DNA of 64,000 bases from contig CM042693.1 of assembly GCA_023614405.1 (NCBI GenBank), positions 336,085,527-336,149,526 on the forward strand, read 5' to 3'. This DNA comes from Avena insularis. Taxonomy: Eukaryota; Streptophyta; Magnoliopsida; Poales; Poaceae. Both the position numbers and the translations under genes were made by a program. The stretch's first letter is position 1. Each line of letters starts with the position of its first letter. This document shows, piece after piece, positions 25,046 through 37,351 of the stretch. The notes beneath the pieces are model-generated. The model was not told where the DNA came from. It did no database searches and saw only the letters and a list, made by a program, of their open reading frames with translations.

Positions 25046-25842
25046 CCCATGTCCTTAAGAACTAAACGAACTACTCACGAGACATCATAGGATCAAGATC
25101 AAAGATGATATGGTGATAGATAACAATCTGAACATAAACAATAATCCAATGGTTCCACTCACAAGCATCAACTACAATAGTAATCAACACCGAGAAAGTT
25201 TCCCCTAAGAACTATGCAAGTATTCAACACAACTGTTACAGCGGGATGGAGTGGTGATGATGGTGCTGGTGGATATTATGGTGTGGATGATGATGATGAT
25301 GATCCCGATGAAGTCTAGCTTGATGATGGTGTTGATGGCGACGATCTCCCCTCCCCGGGAAGGAATTTCCCCGAAAGAAATCTGTCTGCTGGAGAGCTCT
25401 TTCTCTCTTGGTATTTTCCGCCCCGCAGAGGCGGTGGAATCTTTCTGTGGTTTCTCCCCTTGTTTTAGGGTTTCGAGGAGAAGATATAGGCGAGAGCGTG
25501 GAGCTAGAGGTGGGCTACACCCCCTGTAGGCGCGAACTAGGGGTGGCCCGCGCCTGGGGGTGTGGGACCCCTGTGGCCATCTCCGCCTCCCCTTCTGGCA
25601 TTCTCCGTCTTCTGGGAAAATATGATTTTCCGTAGTTTTTCTGGTATTTTTCTGATCTTCGCGAAATTGCATCAAAACACCTCTTTTTCCATCAGAATCC
25701 TGACTCCGGCAGTTCATCCTCACAGAATCATCCAACATGCAAAAACAGATGAAAAGACATAAGTAATACCTCTTAATATGAAATATATCAATGAATAGAG
25801 GCAAATTATGATATATAATGGTGATGCAAATTGGACGTATCA
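25046..25842 (-). repeat. Element A LTR 2, part right of element C
   Basis: Resumes with CCCATGTCC exactly where LTR 1 continues after CTTCT, and ends TTGGACGTATCA at 25842, followed by the outer duplication CACGG. Confidence 0.9.
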
Positions 25843-25847
25843 CACGG

Positions 25848-26936
25848 GAACGAGAAAAGAGTACATGTTGGTAACGAGATCAAACTAGGTATGGAGATAC
25901 CGATGATCGAATCTCGAACATGTAATATATCGCGAGACAAAGGGATTGAATTACATGCGTATAAGGTTCACACGATCACAGAAGTCATCGTTGAATGTGT
26001 GGGAGTCAGTACGGATCTCTAGGTCCTGCTGCTAATTATTGATCGGAGAGGGGTCTCGATCATGTCTACATTATTCGCGAACCGTAGGGTGACACACTTA
26101 AGGGATACCGACACCATTCAGAGCAAATTATAGCCAGAGAAAGAAAAATAAAAGCACGGGAATTTATTTCACTAGACACCGGAATTGTTTTGGTTGAAAT
26201 TGCTGAAACTGGTTCTGCATGTGAAATTGAAATGTTGTAAGGGTTTTATGTGAATGTTTGTTAATTCAAGTAATTAATAAAATTCTTAATAAATAAATAA
26301 AAGAGTTTTATTTAATGAGAGATTGCATTAAATTTGGTGGAAATTTAATGGAGGTGAGTGGAATTTTGAGTGGGTGGCTATTTATGTGAGTGGGAGCTCC
26401 ACCCACATGAATGTGGAAGAGGTGGGGGCACCTCCATGGCTTCCATGCCATGGGAGGGTGCTACCCCCCTCTCCCTATAAAAGGCACCCCACTCCCTCCT
26501 CTCATCTCACACCTCCTCGTGAAGGATCTCTCTCCCCCTTTAGATTTTCCCCATGGTCTCGGATCAGCCAGATACATGTTCCTGGTGGCTTTTTCTGGAA
26601 GGATTTGTTGCTTCCGCTGCTTCAATGGAGCGAGGGCACAGAGGTTGTTGGGGTACCCAGACATGTGTGCGATCATAGATGCACCACTGCTTTGTAGTGC
26701 TAGACTTGATGGTGCTGGACCGGCTGGACCAGATGGACTTCATCACGATGTTGAGATCCGCAAGCGTTCAACTACATCATCCACGAGTACAACCTCGTTA
26801 ATGCTATTCGGTCTTCGAGGGTATGTATTCTATGGATGTATATCCACATGTTTCTTGTATCTAGTAGATAGATCTTGGTACATAGTTGTTCCCATCGTAG
26901 GAAATTTTTTGTTTTCTATGCTGCAAAAACCCTACA
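25848..26936 (+). repeat. Copia D 3' LTR, right part
   Basis: Continues the LTR interrupted at 7654: the sequence 'tatatcacgg' + 'gaacgag' reads on as in the uninterrupted LTR of element E ('tatcacagaacgagtaaag'). It includes a TATA box (TATAAAA, 26476-26482) and ends CTGCAAAAACCCTACA, like the ends of the other Copia LTRs (CTACGAACCCCTACA in E). Sequence divergence from the E and F LTRs marks it as a separate subfamily. It abuts the truncated pol of element E directly. Confidence 0.8.
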
Positions 26937-29900
26937 GAGAAGGTCACTAGAAGCGGAATTTCGCCAAGTACCTGGCAGATCTGAAGAACGGCAACATCAA
27001 GAAGAAAGGTATATTCAATACACATGTTATTGATGTGTATCTTACTAGTAAACGTAGTAGTGTCTGATTATTTGATACTGGTTCAGTTGCTCATATTTGT
27101 AACTCGAAATAGGTGTTTGCATAATAAGCGAAGACTAGCGAGAGACAAGGTGAAGATGTGCGTTGGAAATGGCTCCAAGGTTGATGTGATCGCTGCCGGC
27201 ATGCTCCCTCTTCATCTACCGTCAGGATTAGTTTTATACTTAAATAATTGTTATTTAGTGCATGCGTTAAGCATGAACATTATATCTGGATCTTGTTTAT
27301 TGCGATACGGTTACTTGTTTAAGTCCTAGAATAATGGTTGTTCGATTTATATGAGTAATATCTTTTATGGTCATGCGCCTATTCTTGTTGAATCTCGATA
27401 GTAGTGATACACATGTTCATAATATAGATGTTAAACGTTTGAAATTGAATAATAATTCTACATACATGTGGCACTGTCATCTTGTTTACATTGGAGTGAA
27501 GCGTATGAAGAAACTCCATTCCGATGGACTTCTTGAATCACTTGATTTTGAATCATTTGAAACATGTGAAGCATGTCTGATTGGAAAAATGACTAAGACT
27601 CCATTATATGGCATAATGGAGCGAGCTACGGACTTATTGGAAATCATACATACAGATGTGTCTGGCCTGATGAATGTGGCATCGCACGGTGGTTATCATT
27701 ATGTTCTTACTTTCACGGATGACTTAAGTATATATGGTATATCTATTTCATGAAACATAAGTATGAAAATTTCGAGAAGTTTAAGGAATTTCAAAGTGAA
27801 GTAGAGAATCAACGTAACAAGAAGATTAAATTTCTGCGATCTGATCATGGAGGCGGGTATCTAAGTTACGAGTTTGGCAAGCATTTGAAGAAATGCGGAA
27901 TACTTTCACAATTGACACCGCCAGGAACACCACAACATAATGGTGTGTCCGAACGTCGTAATCGAACTCTCTTAGATATGGTTCGTTCTATGATGTCTCT
28001 TACAGATTTACCATTATCATTTTAGGGTTATGCATTAGAAACAACCGCATTCACTTTAAATAGGGCACCATCTAAATCCGTTGAAATGACACCATATGAA
28101 TTATGGTTTGGGAAGAAACCTAAGTTGAAGTTCCTTAAAGTTTTGGGATGCGAAGCTTATGTAAAGAAGTTACAGCCCGACAAGCTTGAACCCAAAGAGG
28201 AAAAATGCGTCTTCATAGGATACCCTAAAAATACAATTGGGTATACCTTCTATCATAGATCCGAAGGCAAAGTTTTGGTTGCCAAGAATGGATCCTTTCT
28301 GGAGAAGGAATTTCTCTCGAAAGAAGTGACTGAAAGGAAAGTAGAACTCGACGAGGTTGTCGAACCTTCTCTCGGATTTGAGAGTAGCGCATCGCCGGAA
28401 GATGTTACTGTGCCGCTTGCACCAATAAGAGAGGAAGCTAATGATACTGATCATGAAACCTCGAGAAAAGTTACTATGAAACCTCGCAGGTCGACAAGGA
28501 CTCATACCACTCCTGATTGGTATGATCCTGTTATGAATGCCATGTTGGTGGACAACATCGATGACATGTATGAGGAAGCAATGATGATCCCATATTCCAA
28601 CAAATGTCATGATGTCATGAAATCCGAGATTGGATCCATGTACAAAAACCAAGTATGGACTTTGGTGGACTTACCGGATGGCCGCAAGGCTGTCGAGAAC
28701 AAATGGATTTTCAAGAAGAAAACAAATGTTGATGGTAATGTAACCGTCTATAAAGCTTGACTTGTCGTGAAAGGTTTTCGATAAATTCAAGGAGTTGACT
28801 ACGATGAGACTTTCTCACCAGTAGCAAAGCTAAAGTCTGTGAGGTTTTTGTTAGCACTCGCTGCATATTACGATTATGAGATATGGCATATGGATGTCAA
28901 AACGGCGTTCCTCAATGGTGACATTGATGAAGAGTTGTATATGGTACAACCCAAAGGTTTTGTCAATCCTAAATATGCTAACAAGGTATGCAAACTTCAA
29001 CTGTCCATTTATGAATTGAAGCAAGCATCCCGGAGCTGGAATCAACATTTTGATGAGGTGATCAAAATCTTTGGATTTATACAAACTTATGGAGAATCTT
29101 GTATTTACAAGAAAGTGAGTGGGAGCTCTGTAGCATTCCTAGTACTATATGTGGATGACATATTGTTGATTGGGAATGATATAGAACTTCTTAAAAGTAT
29201 CAAAGACTATTTGAATAATAGTTTTTCAATGAAGGATCGTGGCGAAGCTGCATACATATTAGGCATCAAGATTTATAGAGATAGATCAAGACGCTTAATA
29301 CCGCTTTCACAAAGTACATATTTGTACAAAGTTCTAAAAAGGTTTGGAATGGAAGATAGAAAGAAAGGGTTCTTGCCCATGTTGCCAAATACGACCTTGA
29401 GTAAAACTCAAAGTCCAGCTACGGCAGAAGATAGAGAGAGGATGAGCAAAATGCCCTATGCCTCAGCCATAGAATCTATCATATATGCCATGATGTGTAC
29501 AAGACCAGATATTGCATATGTTGTTAGTTTTACTAGCAGATATCAAAGTGATCCAGGAGTAGATCACTGGATAGCGGTCAAAAATATCCTAAAGTATTTA
29601 AGAAGGACTAAGGATATGGTTCTTTCTTATGGAGGTGATGAACAGCTTGTTGTAAACGGTTACACCGATGCTAGTTGGAACACCGATCTGGATGACTCTA
29701 AGTCGTAATCTGGATACGTATTTACTTTGAATGGTGCAACAGTGAGCTGGAGGAGTGCTAAGCAAAGCATTGTGGTGAGATCTTCAACTGAATCGAAATA
29801 CATAGTTGCATCTAAGGCTTCACAAAAGGCAATATGGATGAAGGAGTTCATTACGGAGCTTGGTGTGGTTCCCAGTGCGTTGGACCCAATGGCCATATAC

Positions 29901-30125
29901 TGTGACAACATGGGTGCCATAGTCAATGCACAGGAGCCCAGGTCACACAAGAAGCTGAAGCATATCAAGCTACATTTTCATGCTATTCGCGAGCATATAC
30001 AAGATGGTGACATACAGATTTGCAAAGTACACACAGATTTGAATATGGTAGATCCGTTGACTAAACCTCTCCCTAGGGCAAAACATGACCAACAACAAAC
30101 CGCCATGGGTTACAATGTAATCTAG
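26937..30125 (+). pseudogene. Copia E: 5'-truncated, broken gag-pol polyprotein
   Basis: Starts inside the gag zinc knuckle (GEGH.., NGNIKKKG), directly at the end of the D LTR. Then follow the protease core LFDTGSVAHICNS (27077-27115, frames shifted around it) and the pre-integrase HCHLVYIGVKRMKKLHSDG, where the usual HCRLGH is damaged. Integrase motifs are HTDVSG and SDHGGGY, with NGVSERRNRT after a shift at about 27735. Reverse transcriptase has KTAFLNGDIDEEL and YVDDILLIGND, and RNase H has DASWNTD and STESKYIVASK. Stops include TAG 28023-28025, TGA 28758-28760, TAA 28792-28794 and TAA 29706-29708. It is same-family with element G by both protein and LTR. Not functional. Confidence 0.9.
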
Positions 30126-30153
30126 ATTATTGACTCTAGTGCAACTGAGAGAC

Positions 30154-31953
30154 TATTGGAGATATGCCCAATAGGCAATAATAAAATGGTTATTACAATA
30201 TCATTGTGTTTATGATAAATGTTTACATCCCATTCTATAATTGTATTAACTGGAAACAGTAATACTTGTGTGTTTTGTAAACATAAAAGAAGTCCCTAGT
30301 AAAGCCTTTTGTTAAACTAGCTTGTTGATTAATAGATGATCATGGTTTCCTATTCATGCACATTAGATGTTATTAATAACAAGATCATGTCATTAGGAGA
30401 ATGATATGATTGACACACTCTTATAGTAAGCATAGCGTAAGATCAAGTCATTTAGAAGTTCGTTTGCTACAAGCTTTCAAGTACATAGTAACCTAATCCT
30501 TTGACCATGAGATCATGTTATTCACCATCAACGTATGAATGCTTTGATGACATCAAACACCACTTCCGTAACTGGATAGTTATAAAGGTGGCATTAGGTA
30601 TTCGGAAACTATGTGTTGAGGCACATGGATCAAGAGTGGGATTTGTCCATCCATATGACGGATAGATATACTCTGGTCCCTCTCGGTGGAATGTCATCCA
30701 ATTGGCTTACAAGCATGTGACTAGGTCACAAGGTATCACATATCACAGAACGAGTAAAGAGTTCTTATCAGTAACGAGGTTGAACTAGGTATTGGAGATA
30801 CCGACTATCAAACCTCAGATAAGTAAAGTATCACGAGACAAAGGGAAATTGCTATCGTATGTAAATGGTTCATTCGATCACGAAGTAATCATAGAAATAT
30901 GTGGGAGCCATATGAATTTCTAGATTACTCTATTGATTATTGATCGGGGAAGTGTCTTGATCATGTCTGCATAATTCACGAACCATAGGGAGAAACACTT
31001 AAGGATTCGATGTTGTTTAGTAGATATGGAAATTAATTGGAGACCGAATATTGTTCGGAGTCTCGGGTTGGATCCAGGACATCACGAGGAGATCCAGAAT
31101 GGTCCGGAGAATAAGATTCATATAAGGAAAGTCAATTTCCGGGGTTCAGAAATGTTTTTGGTGTTTTGACCGGAAGATTCTAGAAAGTTCTAGAAGGTCC
31201 ACCACTTTGGGGGGAAGGGGTACATAGAATGTACTAAACCCTGGTGGGATGAATGGTCCATTCCCTAGGTCACTTGGTTGGTCAAAAGGAAGAGAGAAAT
31301 CAAACCCTAGTTTGATTGGGTCAAACAAGTGTTTGAAAAAGTCAAACCAATGTTTGAAAGTCAAATCCTAGTGGAGGGAGGAGAGGTTTCCTCTCCCTCC
31401 CACACCGTTGGCCAAGGAGAGGGAGTTGGGGGAGGACTCGGCCTCCCCTTCCCCAAACCGCCTCTCCCTCTCATAAAAGAAGGGGAGGGGGAAGCCCCTT
31501 CCCCCTCAACCCAAACCCTATCTTCGTCGTCGCCTTGCGCTGCTGTCGCCTCCGCCCTAGCCGCCTCCGCCACCTACTCACCTTGGTGCCTAACCCTAGC
31601 CATCGAGGAACCCCTTTACTCCAACATACCTGCTCCGGCTTAGGCGAAGCCCTGCGGGATCTACTCCTCCACCTCTACCACCACACCGTCGTCCTGCTAG
31701 AATCGCGAGTATCGAACGCGTGACCGACTGCGGAAGCGCTGTCAGAACGCGGCGCCAGAAGGATCGTCTTCGCGATCTTGAGATCAGCGAGTAAACGACT
31801 ACATCAAACATGAGAATCCGATCTCGTTAAACGCTTTGGATCTTCGAGGGTTAGTACTCTATGAACTTGTTGCACCGATCTTGTAGATTAGATCTTAGCT
31901 TTTGTGTGTTCAGCAATAATTTTTTTTTGTTTTCCATGCTACGAACCCCTACA
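30154..31953 (+). repeat. Copia E 3' LTR (1800 bp)
   Basis: Follows a degraded polypurine tract (gcaactgagagac). It begins TATTGGAGATATGCCC, so the terminal TG has become TA, and ends CTACGAACCCCTACA. Same family as the LTRs of element G. A CATAAAAG TATA-like motif lies near 31471. No 5' partner is present. Confidence 0.9.
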
Positions 31954-32585
31954 GGCCCTACTCTAGCCACGCTTTGTCGGTCCCTTGTTTCGCCCGACCG
32001 GTCGCCGCCTTGGCCCTGCTCCAGCCATGCATATTGGGCCTCGCCTCACAGTCGCTTCTACTCATCACCGACATGGCCTGCTCTACCCGTGTCACCCCCT
32101 ACTCCCCGCCGGCCGCCTCCGCCACCCGGTGTGCTCCTGCTCCACCCGGTCATTTGCCCCTTGCTCTACTTGTTGTTGTCATGGTCCTCCTCCATCCGCA
32201 TCCATTGCCCCCTGTCCGCCCACCCGTCCCCCTGCTCCTCCGCCCGCTGTGCCCCTGCTCCACCGAGCCAGCCGCCCTTGCTCTACTCGCCACACTGCTG
32301 GCCCTCGCCGCGCCTGCTACCTGCTATGTGCCATTGCGCCTTATCCACCAGTTAGCCAGCTCGCTCTACTGATGACATGGCCCTGCTCCACCCGCACCCG
32401 CCGTCCCCCTGCTCCACCCGCGCCTGCTAGCCCCCTACTCCGCCCGCTCGGTGCTCCTCCCTCCCGCCCGGCCCCCTTTACCTGCTCGGCCACCGATAGG
32501 GAGCGGGAGGCCTAGGGACTTTTTTTAGATATTTAGATATTTGTTTTTTAGGAAATTGCTTCGATTTTTGTCACGTCGGCCTAAC
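31954..32585. other. C-rich degenerate repeat tract, no supported gene
   Basis: Roughly 570 bp of strongly pyrimidine/C-rich DNA built from variants of 'cctgctccacccg' at irregular spacing, then an AT-rich tail. Several overlapping long frames exist on the plus strand simultaneously, which is what low-complexity sequence without stops gives. The last five bases, CTAAC (32581-32585), are the target duplication of element F. The DNA continues at 41155 (acgtgagtcccacctgtcag). Confidence 0.6.
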
Positions 32586-34248
32586 TGAAGGGTTTCACGG
32601 CATAGTAAATCAAAATTTTCTACGGAAGCGAACAGAGGGAAGCCAAGATCTAATCTAGGAGATGCAAACAACGAGAGAGACTGGATTAGATCTTCATACC
32701 CTTGAAGATTCAGACAAGACTGAACGCTCATCGGAACGTGGGTGATGTAGTCGTACTCGCTTCTCCTCCTCGCGATCCGATCCGATCTAGCACCACAAGT
32801 AGCGATGCCTCCGTGAGATGCACACGTGCAGCACCTCGACGTCTCCTCCTTCCTTGGTCCAGTAAGTATGGTGGAGAGATGGGTTGGATCTACAACGCGA
32901 CGGCGCGGTGCAATTGGTGGAGAATTTCTGCAGCAGGGCTTCTGCCACAAGCGGAGGAGAGAGAGGAGGGCAGCAGGGCGGCTAGGGTTGAGGGAAGGTG
33001 TGGTGGTGGTGCCCCCAGCCCTCTATATATAGAGGGTGGCGCCCTAACGCCTCCCCAAGCCCTAGGCCGGCGGCCAAAGGAGGAGTGGGGGCAAGGAAAC
33101 CTCCCTTCTAGAAGCTCTATCTAGGGTTTTACCTAGCTGGCGGTTGGGCCTATGGGGCCTTGTGCCCTGGCCCAATGCGCCAGGGCACTCCCTCATAGGC
33201 CCATGCCCTCCCGGAAGGTGGGGCCACGTTGGTCCCTTCCGAAGGTTCTAGAAGCTTCCGATAATACCGATTAACCCGAACAATTCAACTCCAAAATTGC
33301 ACCGCCTTATATGAATCTTATTCTCGGACCATTCTGGAACCTCTCGTGATGTCCCGGATCCCATCCGAGACCAACAAAAACTCATAAACCAATCATCCAA
33401 TCTATCCTAGCGCCAAGACACCTTATGTGTGACCTCGGGTTCGAGAATATGCGACATGATCTTCTATCAATAATCAACAAAGTGGTCCGAAACCCATATT
33501 GATTCTACACATTCATCGATGATCATATCGGATGAACCACGATGCCGTGATTCAATCAATCCCATATATATATTCCTTCGTCTCGCGATATTTTACTTGA
33601 CCGAGTTTCATCGTTTGCACTGGCCATACCTAGTTCAATCTCGCTCACAAGAAGTACTTTACTCGTTCCGTAATCCGATATCACTTTGTGATTAACTCCT
33701 TAACCACATGCTTGCAAGCGGTGTTGATATCGATTACCGAAAGGGGCCCAAGTATATCTCTCCGACTTGAGGGATAATCCCATCTCGATACATACAACCC
33801 AATGTACTTTCCGATCACCGAGAGACACCTTTATGATCACCCTCTCATAGGATGACGTTTGATGACCTCAAAGCTTTCCGATACTGTGGAGTTGTATTAT
33901 CTCATGGTCTAAGGAATACAATATTTGACATAAGAAAAGCTTCGCAAAGATGAACACGATGACATCGATCTAATTGCTTCGCTTAGTTTGGTCATCCATC
34001 ACATCATTCTCCCAATGATATGATCTCATTATTAATCGACAACTCATGTCCATGGTTAGGAAACCTTAACCATCATTAATCAATGAGCTAGTCCATAGAG
34101 GCGTACTAGGGACACGGTGTTGTTTACAAACCACACAAGTATTAATGTTTCCGCTTAATACAATTCTAGCATGTAATATAAACTTTATCATGAACAAGAA
34201 TTATAATAATAACATCTTTATTATTGCCTCTAGGGCATAATTCCAACA
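32586..34248 (-). repeat. Copia F 3' LTR (1663 bp), many small deletions
   Basis: Plus-strand bounds are TGAAGGGTTTC and ATAATTCCAACA. Compared with the right LTR it lacks single G or C bases from many homopolymer runs (33000-33260), giving a shorter copy. A palindromic TATA region, ctatatatag, lies near 33022. Confidence 0.9.
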
Positions 34249-34268
34249 GTCTCCCACTTGCACTAGAG

Positions 34269-37200
34269 TCAATAATCTAGTTTACATTTGGCAACAATCT
34301 CACACCCATGGCAATCGAGGTGATCATGTTTTACACGTGGAAGAGGTTCAGTTAATGGATCTGCGACATTCAGATCTGTATGTACTTTGCTAATCTTTAG
34401 ATCTCCATATGCTATATAATCTCGGATTATATGAAACTTGCGGTTGATATGCTTGGTCTTTGGATGATATCTTGGTTCCTTAGCGAGTGCTATGGGCGAT
34501 GTTGTCACACAATATCTCCAAAGGTCCAATGCACTTGAACCACGCCAAGCTCGTGATGAAGTTTCTGATCCAAACTCCTTCACTTGACGCTCGCAGCAGC
34601 CATGTATTCCGCTTTCATCGTAGATCCCGCGATCACGCTTTGCTTGCAGCTTCTCCAGCTCACAGCCTCCATTCAAAATATAAACGTATCCGACCGAGAT
34701 TTAGAATCATCCTTGTCGGTGTAAACTAGCATCGACGTAACCTTTACGACGAGCTGTTCATCACCCCCATAGACTAAGAACATTTCTTTAGTCCTATTTA
34801 GGTACTTTAGGATGTTCTTCACGGCTGTCCAAAGGTTCCACTCGGATCACTTTGATATCTACTCACAAACTAAGAGCATTGGACACATCCGTCTAGTACA
34901 CAAGATGGCATACATGATAGAACCTATGGCCGAGGCATAAGGCACTTTGCTCATAGCTTCCTATCATTTCATCAGAATGGACAATCGAGCCTTGCTCAAT
35001 ATCTTACTCGACAACATAGGCCGAACCTTTCTTTGCCTTATCCATTCTGAACCTTTTCAGAACTTTGTCTAGGTATGTACTCTGGCTTAAGGCTATCAGG
35101 CGTCTTTGTCTATCTCTATAGATTTTGATGCCCAATATATAAGCAGCTTCACCTAGGTCTTTCATTGAAAAACACTTGTTCAAATAACTCTTCACATCGT
35201 TAAGCATGTTAATGTCATTTCCAATAATCAATATGTCATCCACATATAGTACCAGAAATGTCACCGAGCTCCCACTCACTTTCTTGTAGATACAAGCTTC
35301 GTAACAATTTGGAACAAATCCAAAGCTCTTGATCACTTGATCAAAACGAAGGTTCCAACTCCGAGATGCTTGCTTCAGTCCATAAATAGAACGCTAAAGT
35401 TTGCATACTTTATCAGCATCCTTAGGATCGACAAAACCTTCGGGTTGCATCATATACAACTCTTCATCAATGTTGCCATTGAGGAAAGCAGTCTTGACAT
35501 CCATCTGCCATATTTCATAATCATGAAACGCAGCAATTGCTAATAAAATCCGAATGGACTTAAACATCGCTACGGGAGAGAAAGTCTCATCGTAGTCAAC
35601 ACCTTGAACTTGTCGAAAACCTTTCGCAACAAGCCGTGCTTTATAGACGGTAACATTACCATCCGCGTCCGTTTTCTTTTTGAAAATCCATTTGCACTCA
35701 ACGGCCTTTCGGTCGCTAGGAGGGTCCACTAAAGTCCATACTTGGTTTTCGCTCATGGATCCCAATTCGGATTTCATGGCCTCTAGCCATTTCTCAGAGT
35801 CTGGGCTCATCATCGCTTCCTCATAGTTCGCAGGCTCACTGTCATCTACTAACAAGACAATTAAGACAGGGTTGCCGTACCACTCAGGAGGGGCACGCGA
35901 CCTTGTCGACCTGCGACGTTCAATAGCAGCATCGTCTGAAGCTTCATGATCCTTATCATTAGCTTCCTCTATTATTGGTGCAGGCGGCACTGGAACAATT
36001 TCAGGTCCTGCACTACTCTCCAATTCAAGAGAAGGTTCAACAACCTCGTCTAGCTCTACTTTCCTCCCACTCACTTCTTTCGAGAGAAACTCCTTCTCAA
36101 TAAAGGAACCGTTCTTTGCGACAAACACTTTGCCTTCGGTTCTGTGATAGAAGGTATACCCAATAGTTTCCTTAGGGTATCCTATGAAGACGCATTTCTT
36201 CGCTTTGGGTTCGAGCTTGTCTGGGATCAACTTCTTGGCGTAGCTTCAGATCCCCAAACTTTAAGAAACGACAACTTAGGTTTAGCACCAAACCACAGTT
36301 CATACGGTGTCGTCTCAACGGATTTAGATGGTGCCCTATTTAAAGTGAATGCAGCGGTTTCTAATGCATAACCCCAAAATGATAACGGCAAATCAGTAAG
36401 AGACATCATCGATCGGACCATATCTAATAGAGTTCGATTCCGGCGTTCAGACACACCATTGCGATGTGGTGTTCCGGGTGGCGTGAGTTGCGAAACAATT
36501 CCGCTTGCTTTAAGATGCGTGAGAAAATCATAACTCAAATATTCGCCCCCACGATCGGATCGTAGAAACTTAATCTTTCTGTTACGATGGTTCTCCACTT
36601 CATTCTGAAATTCCTTAAACTTTTCAAATGTTTCAAATTTATGTTTCATTAAATATATATACCCATATCTACTTAAGTCATCGGTAAAAGTGAGAAAATA
36701 GCGATATCCACCGCGCGTCGAAACACTCATCGGTCCGCATACATCGGTATGTATGATTTCCAACAAGTCCGTTGCTCGCTCCATCATACCGGAGAACGGG
36801 GTTTTGATCATCTTGCCCATGAGGCATGGTTCGCATGTGTCAAATGATTTAAAATCAAGAGACTCCAAAAGTCCATCAGAATGGAGTTTCTTCATGCGCT
36901 TTACTCCAATATGACCTAGACGACAGTGCCACAAATAAGTAGTATTATCACTATCTACTTTGCATCTCTTAGCCTCAATGTTATGGATGTGTGTTTCATC
37001 CCTTTTGAGATTTAGAAGAAATAAACCATTCACAAGAGGTGCATGACCATAAAAGATGTTACTCGTATAAATAGAACAACCATTATTCTCCGATTTAAAT
37101 GAATAACCGTCCTGCAATAAACACGATCCAGAAATAATGTTCATGCTCAACACAGGCACATAATAACATTTATTAAGGTTTAAAACTAATCCCGAAGGTA

Positions 37201-37351
37201 AAACTAAGGAGAGCGTGCCGGCGGCCATCACATCAACTCTTGATCCGTTGCCAACGCGCATCGTCACCTCATCCCTCGCAAGCCGCCGTCTATTCCGTAG
37301 CTCCTGTTTCGAGTTACAAATATTAGCAACTGAATCAGTATCAAATACCTA
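34269..37351 (-). pseudogene. Copia F pol: protease, integrase, reverse transcriptase, RNase H, broken
   Basis: Follows gag in frame after a single TAG (37349-37351), where relatives have Trp. The protease core is VFDTDSVANICNS, with the catalytic DTGS motif changed to DTDS. Next comes HCRLGHIGVKRMKKLHSDG with CEPC (HHCC zinc binding). Integrase carries HTDVCGP, SDRGGEY and NGVSERRNRT (DDE triad). A one-base deletion near 36239 shifts the frame after VWGSEA. Reverse transcriptase has KTAFLNGNIDEEL; a TAG at 35394-35396 then interrupts it, and YVDDILIIGND follows in the next open stretch (35004-35336). RNase H (34269-34676) is recognisable only by AKEPRYHPKTKHI and KVHTDLNVADPLT. Relatives encode all of this as one polyprotein. 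Confidence 0.9.

Larger units (their letters stand above)
7655..25842 (-). mobile_element. Element A: Athila-like Gypsy retrotransposon, host of nested element C
   Basis: Two LTRs of about 1.49 kb start TGATGACCCACAAGTATAGG and end TTGGACGTATCA. The 5-bp target duplication CACGG flanks it (7650-7654, 25843-25847). The primer-binding site (14624-14640) fits tRNA-Asp, as in Athila-type elements, and sets minus orientation. Without nested C (15354-25040) and its duplicated target the element is about 8.5 kb. It codes for a broken gag-protease and a separate acidic ORF. No reverse transcriptase, RNase H or integrase motif is visible, so it is a non-autonomous derivative. Confidence 0.9.

Noticed and set aside
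31861..32515. Several overlapping plus-strand frames suggesting a proline-rich protein
   Set aside because: Three frames are open over the same C-rich repeat and part of it is the E LTR end; no promoter or conserved motif.
37349..37351. TAG between gag and pol as a programmed readthrough codon
   Set aside because: E and G show no sign of it, relatives have Trp there, and the adjacent DTDS change points to ordinary mutation.
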